From assembly GCA_964630775.1 (NCBI GenBank), contig CAZVYY010000023.1:6431-70430 (forward strand): a stretch of 64,000 nucleotides of DNA, written 5' to 3'. The first letter of the stretch is position 1. Each line of letters opens with the position of its first letter. This document shows positions 19,149 to 26,727 of the stretch, piece after piece. The notes below the pieces were generated by a model. The model saw only the letters and a list, made by a program, of their open reading frames with translations. It did no database searches and had not been told where the DNA came from. The DNA comes from Anaeroglomus sp964630775 (GTDB lineage: Bacteria; Planctomycetota; Phycisphaerae; Sedimentisphaerales; Anaerohalosphaeraceae). A program made the position numbers and the translations under genes.

Positions 19149-20153
19149 ATGGCAGGAACATTTTACACTCTTCAGGAAGCGGCACAAAAGCTCGGAAAAA
19201 CAGAGTCACAGGTAAAAGATCTCATCAAACAGGGTAAAATCCGCGAGTATCGGGATGGGACCAAGGTGCTTTACAAGCAGGATGAAATCAACAAACTTGC
19301 AGAAGAGTCTGACACCATTGATCTGGTTGCCGATTCAGAAATCGGTCTTGAACTGGAAAAAACCGCTGAAATCAAGCTCGAGCCGGATATGAGTCCGGAT
19401 TCACCCAAAAAGCCTGATAGCGAAGGCGGATTTGGTCTGAGCCAGATGGGTGATTTGACGATGGCCGACACCAATGTCGGTACCGTCGGCATCAATGTCC
19501 TTGGCGACACGGATGACCATTACAAAGTCACCTCGGATACCAAAGCTGAAACCAAGGCCGCGGAACTCGAAGAGGTTGAAAGTCTGGACGCAGACGCCAA
19601 TCTTGAAAGCGTAGGCAGCGGTTCCGGCCTGCTGGACCTGTCCCTCCAGGCCGACGACACCTCGCTGGGTGCGGTCCTCGATGATATCCTGCCGACCGGG
19701 CCGGATATCCCTGCTCAGGCCGAGGCCGCCGCCGCGCCCGTGGATTTTGCCAAAGAAGCCGAAGGCCTGCTGCACGAACCCGGCGGGGCCGCCGAAGCCG
19801 CCGGCCCCGTAATGGCCGCCCCGGTGGCCGCAATCAGCAACGGCGCTGCGGTTCCCATGGGAGCTCAATTGGTCGCAATTGCCCCTCCGGACCCCGCCTC
19901 GAACGTCTATGGCATTATGATGTTTTTCCCCTTATTAGCACTGATATTGGCCGGAATCGCCACCACCGCCGGCCTGAGAGGGGTACTGCCTTCCATCGTC
20001 AAGTTCCTGTCCTACCAGGGACTTGCCGACATCAATTGGGGCTTTATTGTCGCCATCGTTTTACTGCTGACCGTGATCATCTTCTCGGTCTTTGCCATGC
20101 TGGCAGCCGGAAAAAGCCAGAGCAAAACCGACGTTTATCAGAAAAAACCTTAA
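19149..20153 (+). CDS. Excisionase/MerR-type HTH protein with two C-terminal membrane helices
   Basis: The protein has 334 residues. Residues 1-52 form an excisionase-type winged HTH (TLQEAAQKLGKTESQVKDL, then GKIREYRDGTKVLY). A long acidic, Ala/Pro-rich low-complexity linker (about 55-245) follows. Two hydrophobic helices near 253-277 and 295-321 are joined by a loop. This would be a membrane-anchored DNA-binding protein or, alternatively, an HTH fold reused for protein contacts. Similar HTH-plus-membrane proteins occur in planctomycetes, but I know of no assigned function. It has its own promoter and a terminator at 20212-20254. Confidence 0.75.
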   Translation: MAGTFYTLQEAAQKLGKTESQVKDLIKQGKIREYRDGTKVLYKQDEINKLAEESDTIDLVADSEIGLELEKTAEIKLEPDMSPDSPKKPDSEGGFGLSQMGDLTMADTNVGTVGINVLGDTDDHYKVTSDTKAETKAAELEEVESLDADANLESVGSGSGLLDLSLQADDTSLGAVLDDILPTGPDIPAQAEAAAAPVDFAKEAEGLLHEPGGAAEAAGPVMAAPVAAISNGAAVPMGAQLVAIAPPDPASNVYGIMMFFPLLALILAGIATTAGLRGVLPSIVKFLSYQGLADINWGFIVAIVLLLTVIIFSVFAMLAAGKSQSKTDVYQKKP

Positions 20154-20211
20154 TCACAAAATTGAAACAAATCGATTCGTTTTGCCGACATAAAGGATAA
20201 GTACGCAATTT

Positions 20212-20254
20212 TAAAGCCCGTATCGGCAGGTCTTCAGCCTGTTGACGGGCTTTT
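20212..20254 (+). terminator. Terminator after the HTH-membrane protein gene
   Basis: The outer stem AAAGCCCGT / ACGGGCTTT encloses an inner CAGG/CCTG hairpin, followed by TTTT. It lies between the HTH gene and the OmpA-like gene, so these are probably separate transcripts. Confidence 0.75.
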
Positions 20255-20291
20255 CATAAGGGATTGAATTTTCTGGAAAGGAAAAAAACAA

Positions 20292-21077
20292 ATGAAAACA
20301 AACAGGATGTGGGTAGTGGCAGCATTAGCGGTAGTCGCCGTTGCAGCGACCGGTTGCGTTTCACAGGCGCAACTCGACGACCTGAAGGCGCAGAATCGCA
20401 TTCAGCAGGATCGGATTGCTCAACTGGAAAGCCAACTGGGCGATTGCAATCAGACCCTGGATCAGAAAAACAAGGAATTGCAGGCACTGACCGGAAAAAG
20501 CGGCGCCGACCTGCAGGCCAAGAATGCATATATCGCGGCCCTCGAAGCCGATCTCGAACAGAAAAAAGCCATGATTGCCAAGCTGCAGGAACAGCTCCTT
20601 CAGGGCGGCGCCCCCCTGCCGATGGAAATGAATGTCCTGCTCAAGGATTTCGCCAGCAGAAATCCCGATCTGGTCAGCTTTGATGAAGCAACCGGTTCGC
20701 TGAAATTCAAGAGCGACCTGCTGTTCAACCCCGGCAGCGATGAAGTCGCCGCCGCCGCCGTCAATGCACTGAAAACTCTGGCCGGCATTATGAACCAGCC
20801 TGAAGCCAAGCAGTTTGACATGGTCATTGTCGGTCACACCGATGATCTGAGAATCAGCCGGGCCGATACCAAACAGAAACATCCCACCAACTGGCATCTG
20901 TCGGTACACCGCTCGATTTCCGTGCTGAACATTCTGGCACAGAATCAGATTTCCGAAGAACGGATGTGTGCAAAAGGATACGGCGAATTCCGCCCCGCCG
21001 AACCCAACAAGCCCAACAAGCAGGGTAATGCGGCCAATCGTCGTGTTGAAATTTTCATTATCCCAAGCAGTCGCTAA
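20292..21077 (+). CDS. OmpA-family lipoprotein, Pal-like
   Basis: A 261-residue lipoprotein with lipobox AATGC and lipidated C22. Residues of about 25-105 form a coiled coil rich in Gln, Glu and Lys. The C-terminal domain is the OmpA peptidoglycan-binding fold with VIVGHTDD, LSVHRSISVLNIL and NAANRRVEIFI. It would tether the outer membrane to peptidoglycan. The coiled coil makes it longer than classical Pal. The ribosome-binding site GGAAAGG precedes ATG 20292. ndk starts 10 nt after the stop. Confidence 0.88.
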   Translation: MKTNRMWVVAALAVVAVAATGCVSQAQLDDLKAQNRIQQDRIAQLESQLGDCNQTLDQKNKELQALTGKSGADLQAKNAYIAALEADLEQKKAMIAKLQEQLLQGGAPLPMEMNVLLKDFASRNPDLVSFDEATGSLKFKSDLLFNPGSDEVAAAAVNALKTLAGIMNQPEAKQFDMVIVGHTDDLRISRADTKQKHPTNWHLSVHRSISVLNILAQNQISEERMCAKGYGEFRPAEPNKPNKQGNAANRRVEIFIIPSSR

Positions 21078-21087
21078 CCGTCCGGAA

Positions 21088-21546
21088 ATGGAAAAAACCT
21101 TAATCATCATCAAACCCGATGGGGTGCAGAGGCGCCTCATCGGGTTGATTTTAAGCCGGTTTGAACGCAAAGGCCTGCAGTTGGCCGCCGCCAAACTGAT
21201 GCATATCTCGGAATCTCTGGCCCGCCGCCACTATGCCGTCCATGAAGGCAAGCCGTTTTTTGAAGGCGTCACCCGATACCTCAGTTCGTCCCCTTCCCTG
21301 GTCATGGTATGGGCGGGTCCCGGGGCAATCCAGATATGCCGTAAACTGATGGGCAAGACCTTCGGCTGTGAAGCCGAACCGGGAACCATACGCGGTGATT
21401 TCGGCTGCAGCCGGGGCTATAACCTCGTTCACGGTTCAGACAGCCCGGAATCCGCCGCCTACGAAATCAGTCTGTATTTTACCCCCGAAGAAATCCTCAC
21501 CTATCCGATCACCGACGAACCGTGGGTCTTCAATAATAATCAATAA
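21088..21546 (+). CDS. ndk: Nucleoside diphosphate kinase
   Basis: Ndk transfers the gamma phosphate between nucleoside triphosphates and diphosphates through a phosphohistidine. The frame is open upstream, but homology begins at MEKTLIIIKPDGVQ, so I use ATG 21088 (152 residues). Active-site H115 is in NLVHGSDS, and the family motif GTIRGDF is present. The length is slightly above the usual 140-150. It closely follows the OmpA-like gene and converges with the TPR gene. Confidence 0.95.
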   Translation: MEKTLIIIKPDGVQRRLIGLILSRFERKGLQLAAAKLMHISESLARRHYAVHEGKPFFEGVTRYLSSSPSLVMVWAGPGAIQICRKLMGKTFGCEAEPGTIRGDFGCSRGYNLVHGSDSPESAAYEISLYFTPEEILTYPITDEPWVFNNNQ

Positions 21547-21611
21547 GCCCCCCGTCCGTCATCGATTCCGATTGCCTCAGACCACCGCTTCTGTCAGTCC
21601 GTCGCCGCAGG

Positions 21612-24600
21612 TTACTGCGGCAGCCCTGACAGAATGCTGTCCAGCTCTGCCTGTTCCTGCGAGGTTAATCCGCCCAGCTTTTGATGCAATTCTTTGGCCT
21701 TGAGCAGCTCCTGGCGGGCTTCTTTGGCCTTGTTTAATTTGGCATAACATTTCCCAAGGCGGAACGTGCTGGCGGTCAGCTCGGGTTTAACCTGCGTCAT
21801 TTCAGCATACAGCTTCGTACTTCGCAGGAAGTCCTCGGTCGCCTTCTGGAAATCTCCCAGCGTCATATAGATCACCCCGCGTGTATCCACCAGGTCCGCA
21901 TAGTTCGGCGTAATCTGAAGCACTTTATTGGCAAGCTCCAGCGCCTTTTCCGGCTTTTTCTGATACTGGCACAGAATCCACGCCAGGTTGTTGGCGGCAA
22001 TCGCCTGGGCCGGGTCCAGAGCCAGCGTCCGTTCATACATCTTGGCCGCCTGGTCGATATAATCCTGCCCATGATACAGCATCGCCAGGGTAAACACCGC
22101 CTGCACATTCTGGTCATCTTTGTTCAATAAATCATTGAGCATCTGCTCGGCCTGTTTGGCAATGGCCGCATCCTTTTTGATATCGATACGCTGCAAAACA
22201 ACACTGATCGCCATAGCCGCGGAACGCTGAACATCCGGCTTGTCCATCCCTTCACGAAGAGCGGCCTGAATTCCTTCAAGGGCTTTTTTCTGGTCGCCCG
22301 CGGAACTGTAAAGCTGAGCACAAACCAGCTCAGTCTGCGCCTTTTCCCGGTCAGCCATCGACACGCGAAGCGATTCAATATCCTTTTTGGATTCTTCCAG
22401 CCGTTCCAGCCCAATCAGGGTCTGGCACCGCAGGATGTACGAAGCGGGCGTATTCAGTTTGGCAACAACATCGTTGCATAACTCAAGCGCCTTGTCGTTC
22501 TGTGCCTGGGCCGTATAAAGCTGCACTTTCGCAGCCAGCGCCGGCATCGATTCCGGCTGTCCGGCCAGAAGCTGGTCGATCAACTGCTCTGCCTTGACAT
22601 AATCCTGTTCACGGATTTTCACTAACGCCAGAGCAAGCTGACGGTCCTGGTCCTGAGGCGATTTCTCTAATTCTTTTTCCAGAATATCCGATACCGAGGT
22701 CAACTGCCCCTGACGCATGAAATATTCCATTTCCAGCTGTTTCAGGCGTGAATCCTGGTAGCCTTTGCGGGTCAGCCCCGTCAGGATTTCATAGCCCTGA
22801 CGATATTCATTGTTGCGGTACAGGGCGGCAATCACAACCACCGCCGTATTTAAATCCTCCGGATCGCGGCTTAACGCTTCCAAATACGACTTCAGGGCAA
22901 GCTGACGATTCGCCGATGCCTCATGCGTCGCCGCCAGCAGAAGAATACACTGGCGGTCATCCGGATAGGACCGAAGCGCCTCGCTCAAAAGATCCACAAT
23001 CTGGGTATAATATTTCTGTTTCTCAAATCGCGCAAACCACAGCCGAGCCTGTTCGTATCGCCATTGGCGCCCCTGCTGACCTTCAATCTGCTTAATCTGA
23101 TCAATCCACGACTGCAGTATTTCGGGCTTCTCGGTGGCCATTCCCGCATCCAGCAGCTTGCGCAGGATTGAAATCTGATCGGGGTTCTCCTTTGCCAGGC
23201 TCTTCAACGCTTCATACGCCTGCTCGCGTTTGCCGGTCAGGGCCTGGATATTGATTTTTTCCATTGCAGCATCCAGCTTGTCCTGGGGCCGATCGGTCCT
23301 GGCGATAAAATCATCCAGCGTTGCCGCAGCTCCGCCGACATCCCCCTGCCGCATTTGAATCAGCACCAGCACACGGACCATGTCCCAGTTGGGCTTACTT
23401 GCGGTCGCCTTGCGAAGCAGCTCAGCCGCTTCCGCTGTTTTGCCGTCCGCAATCAGATACTCGGCCTCGAGCAGAGTCGCCTGGGATTCATTCGGAAAAT
23501 GCTGCCTGATATGAGCAGCCTGCTGCGCAGCCAGGTCTTTCTTCCCGGATTGCATGGCAGCCCGGAACAGCATGGCGCGAACGGACAGCGAATCCTGCTG
23601 CTGGAGAATCTGGTTCAAATCTTTTATCAGCATATCCCAGGAATCATCCGACACAGAAGCGGATGACAGACGCTGCAGTCGCGTCTGCAGAATCAGCGAC
23701 CCCGCCTCAGCGCTTTTGGGATTGAGCAGCAATGCCTTTCTTAAATGGGTCATCGCCAGGGTCCATTGCCGCTGGCGGGCCATCAAATCACCGGCCAGAA
23801 GCTGTCCCCGGAAGGATTCGCTCTGGGTATTTAAAAACGCACTGATGATCGCCGAAGCCGCCAGAATATCACCGTTTTGGACCAGAGCATTCGCTGTACG
23901 AATCGCGGTATCTTCATCCTTGCGGCCCAGTTCATAGGCCTTGCGGAATGATCTGGCGGCAAGCCCCCAGTCCTTGTCTTTCTCAGCAATCACCCCTTCG
24001 ATATAAACCAGAACCACTTCATTGACCTGGGCCTGACGCAGCTTGTCCACGCAGTCTTTCGCCCGGTCGGTCTTTTGACCCTGAATGAATAATTCCGCAG
24101 CAATGGGCAAAAAGTCCGTTGAGTCTTCACCGAGGGCCTTGAGTCCTTCCTCGGCAGCAGCAGCCATGTCTTCAGGCTTGCCGGCCGCCAGCACCATACG
24201 TGCCCGAAGCAGCCAGGCGGATACGTTGTCAGTCTCTTTGCTTAGAACGTCTTCCAGAAGCGCCCGGGTCTGTTCCGGCTGATTTGCCTTGAGCCATGCC
24301 TCCGCCAGAAGGATCTTCACATCCGTTTTATCCAGGTCGCATTTGCCGGCCTGAGTTAAATCCTCAGCCGCCTCCTGCGGTTTGCCCGCACGAATGCGAT
24401 AATTGGCCCGCTGGATATAAGCAACCGCCGATGTCGGATTTTTCTCGATAGCCTGGCTCAGATACATTTCCGTCTGAGCCGCATCCCCGCCGTTTTGTTC
24501 CATAACCTGGGCCAGCAAATCATAGGCCGACACCAGCGTCGGATCATCCTTGAGCACCTGGTTAAGCTGCTCAATCGCCTTGTCGTTCTGTTTTTGCTGA

Positions 24601-25061
24601 ATCATGCAGGCCGCCAGCAACTGGCGAATCTCGGCATTATTCTGCTTTTCAAGAAACCGTTCCGCGGTAAGCTGGCCTTCCCCCGGCAGACCGGCTATCC
24701 ACAGATATATTCCAATCAGGTTCTTGGCCGCCTCCACGTTTTCACCCTGACGCAGGATGGCCCGATACGCATTGACCGCCTGGTTGAGATTGGCCTGCTT
24801 GGCGGGCTTGATGCTCATCTGTGCCTGAGCATATTTCAGGAGAATATCCGTATCATCCGGGTGCACCCCCAGGTATTGGCCCAGAAACTGAGCCGCTTCG
24901 GGCCACTGCTTCTGTTCAAAAGCCACAAGCCCCTTCTCTTTGCCGATCTTGGCGCGATAATTACGGTTCCACCCTCGCAATCCCAACACCGTTAATCCCA
25001 GTACTACAAGCGACAACACCAATACAATCAGCAGCGTCCAATTGACTTTCAGCCGAGCCAT
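21612..25061 (-). CDS. Giant membrane-anchored TPR protein of the exopolysaccharide/exosortase locus
   Basis: The protein has 1149 residues from ATG 25061, which follows GGGAG at 6 nt; a TTG 30 nt upstream is a less likely start. One membrane helix lies at about 8-28 (TLLIVLVLSLVVLGLTVL). The rest is tandem tetratricopeptide repeats, more than twenty by eye (for example AIAANNLAWILCQYQKKPEK near the C-terminus). The position next to a sugar transferase, BY-kinase and exosortase matches the place of PrsT, the TPR lipoprotein of PEP-CTERM loci, but this one is anchored by a helix rather than a lipid. PelB-like export scaffolds are an alternative. Confidence 0.85.
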   Translation of the reverse strand: MARLKVNWTLLIVLVLSLVVLGLTVLGLRGWNRNYRAKIGKEKGLVAFEQKQWPEAAQFLGQYLGVHPDDTDILLKYAQAQMSIKPAKQANLNQAVNAYRAILRQGENVEAAKNLIGIYLWIAGLPGEGQLTAERFLEKQNNAEIRQLLAACMIQQKQNDKAIEQLNQVLKDDPTLVSAYDLLAQVMEQNGGDAAQTEMYLSQAIEKNPTSAVAYIQRANYRIRAGKPQEAAEDLTQAGKCDLDKTDVKILLAEAWLKANQPEQTRALLEDVLSKETDNVSAWLLRARMVLAAGKPEDMAAAAEEGLKALGEDSTDFLPIAAELFIQGQKTDRAKDCVDKLRQAQVNEVVLVYIEGVIAEKDKDWGLAARSFRKAYELGRKDEDTAIRTANALVQNGDILAASAIISAFLNTQSESFRGQLLAGDLMARQRQWTLAMTHLRKALLLNPKSAEAGSLILQTRLQRLSSASVSDDSWDMLIKDLNQILQQQDSLSVRAMLFRAAMQSGKKDLAAQQAAHIRQHFPNESQATLLEAEYLIADGKTAEAAELLRKATASKPNWDMVRVLVLIQMRQGDVGGAAATLDDFIARTDRPQDKLDAAMEKINIQALTGKREQAYEALKSLAKENPDQISILRKLLDAGMATEKPEILQSWIDQIKQIEGQQGRQWRYEQARLWFARFEKQKYYTQIVDLLSEALRSYPDDRQCILLLAATHEASANRQLALKSYLEALSRDPEDLNTAVVVIAALYRNNEYRQGYEILTGLTRKGYQDSRLKQLEMEYFMRQGQLTSVSDILEKELEKSPQDQDRQLALALVKIREQDYVKAEQLIDQLLAGQPESMPALAAKVQLYTAQAQNDKALELCNDVVAKLNTPASYILRCQTLIGLERLEESKKDIESLRVSMADREKAQTELVCAQLYSSAGDQKKALEGIQAALREGMDKPDVQRSAAMAISVVLQRIDIKKDAAIAKQAEQMLNDLLNKDDQNVQAVFTLAMLYHGQDYIDQAAKMYERTLALDPAQAIAANNLAWILCQYQKKPEKALELANKVLQITPNYADLVDTRGVIYMTLGDFQKATEDFLRSTKLYAEMTQVKPELTASTFRLGKCYAKLNKAKEARQELLKAKELHQKLGGLTSQEQAELDSILSGLPQ

Positions 25062-25094
25062 AGCTTTCTCCCTGTTCAATCCTTTGGGCAACGA

Positions 25095-26702
25095 TTAACC
25101 AAACTGTTTAAGGAACTGATGCAGCAGGTGCAGCACCGTTCGTACGCAAATCCGCACATCCATCCACAAATTCAGATTGCGGACATATTCCATATCATAA
25201 TACACCCACTCCTGAAAATCCATCCCGATTTTTCGGGTTCGGCTGATTTGCCACAACCCGGTAATCCCCGGACGCACCGAAAGCCGGGCATCCCGCCACG
25301 CCGGACAGGTCCGATTTTCACGATCTGGCGACGGGCGAGGCCCCACTACACTCATCTGCCCCAGCAAAACATTGATAAACTGGGGAATTTCGTCAATACA
25401 GGTATCCCGCAAAAACTTGCCTATCCCCGTAATCCGCGGGTCATCTTCAATCTTGAACTGAGGCCCATCCACCTGATTCACCACCCGCAGGCGATCCTGC
25501 AGGGCATCGGCCTGGACAATCATCGTCCTGAATTTCAGACAATCGAATTCCACCCCATGTTGCCCCTGCCGGCGGGCCGGATAAAATATCGGCCCCGGCG
25601 AAGTCAACTTGATGAGCGCCGCCACAATCAAAAAAATAGGCGTCGATAAAATCAAAACCACCAGGGAAAACAGGATATCGACAATCCGTTTGAGAAACCG
25701 TGCATAAGACCAAATCGACCACTGCCGAAACGACTGAACAGAATCGGCGGCCTTGAATAAATATGAGGACTCCGTCAAAAGACCATTCTCGAATTTACAG
25801 TCCTGCTGCCTCCAGATAACCCGATTTCGAACCACTTGATCCGACGCAATTTCCACGCCGGGTCCGATGATGGAGTGCTTGACAATCGCTCCGGAATGAA
25901 GCCTGACTCCATCACACAGAATCACCGGCCCTGTCAGAATCACATCCCGTTCCACATGTACATCCTGTCCCCAGAGTACGGTTCCAGTCGCACGGACGGA
26001 TTCATGCAAATCATGCCGCACGGGAACTTCGAATTCCTCAAAAGCCTCATCCGATAACAACGACAGCAGCCCTTTTTCGCTGTCCAGATCACGCACAGCC
26101 CCGGCTGCACTGAAATGAAGGCATTTGGCGCCGGCCTGATTGGCATTTTGCAGCCAGCTATCAACATCGAATAGTTCTGCCAGCGAGGGATGCCGGGCCA
26201 GCAGCCGCCGATGGACCAGAATATGATGCGGCTGGCCTGCCGCCTCGATTCGAGGTTCAATCCCGTCATAATAAGGCCTGCTGACACCGGCCAGATACCC
26301 TTTGTCCGTCAGGCGGGCTGTCTCATAAAACGCCGACAGTTCCTCCGCCGCCTGAATGGTAATCACATCTGCATTGACACTGCCGGCGATGGTATCAAAC
26401 ACCTCCGACGACAGGCTCGTTAAAAATCGGGCATTATGAATCAGCAGATAGTTCGATCCGGATTCAGCCGTATTCAGGTTTGCCATCATCCGTCCGCCAA
26501 ACACCCCGGGAACAGCCGCTGCGTGTTTATCGCCCTGCAGGGACGGCATCAGGATTCGTACTTGCCCCCACGACTGCCGGGTTTGCCTGGCCAGAAAAAC
26601 CGTCCACAGGTTTTCACGACCCGGCACATCGGCGGCCAGCCGATTCCACGGCCCCAAACCGCTTCGCCCCTCATACATTTCTGGAAATATCAATAGCTGC
26701 AT
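25095..26702 (-). CDS. Polyprenyl-phosphate sugar transferase with N-terminal nucleotidyltransferase-like/beta-helix fusion
   Basis: The protein has 535 residues. The C-terminal 200 residues are a bacterial sugar transferase (WcaJ/WbaP family) that loads the first sugar-phosphate onto undecaprenyl phosphate: membrane helix ILFSLVVLILSTPIFLIVAAL, then KLTSPGPIFYPARRQG, FDCLKFRTM, DEIPQFINVLLGQMSVVGPRP and RPGITGLWQIS. Instead of the usual N-terminal helices plus Rossmann domain, residues of about 1-230 look like a degenerate nucleotidyltransferase and 237-300 like a left-handed beta-helix (VILTGPVILCDGVRL, then IVKHSIIGPGVEI). The nucleotide-binding GxGTRL loop is missing. It lies 25 nt after the kinase gene. 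Confidence 0.88.
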   Translation of the reverse strand: MQLLIFPEMYEGRSGLGPWNRLAADVPGRENLWTVFLARQTRQSWGQVRILMPSLQGDKHAAAVPGVFGGRMMANLNTAESGSNYLLIHNARFLTSLSSEVFDTIAGSVNADVITIQAAEELSAFYETARLTDKGYLAGVSRPYYDGIEPRIEAAGQPHHILVHRRLLARHPSLAELFDVDSWLQNANQAGAKCLHFSAAGAVRDLDSEKGLLSLLSDEAFEEFEVPVRHDLHESVRATGTVLWGQDVHVERDVILTGPVILCDGVRLHSGAIVKHSIIGPGVEIASDQVVRNRVIWRQQDCKFENGLLTESSYLFKAADSVQSFRQWSIWSYARFLKRIVDILFSLVVLILSTPIFLIVAALIKLTSPGPIFYPARRQGQHGVEFDCLKFRTMIVQADALQDRLRVVNQVDGPQFKIEDDPRITGIGKFLRDTCIDEIPQFINVLLGQMSVVGPRPSPDRENRTCPAWRDARLSVRPGITGLWQISRTRKIGMDFQEWVYYDMEYVRNLNLWMDVRICVRTVLHLLHQFLKQFG

Positions 26703-26727
26703 AGACTCAGATTTCTACCGATTAAGA

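Noticed and set aside
21604..21621. GCCGCAG/CTGCGGC palindrome at the end of the TPR gene
   Set aside because: There is no T tract on either strand and it lies partly within coding sequence; not called as a terminator.
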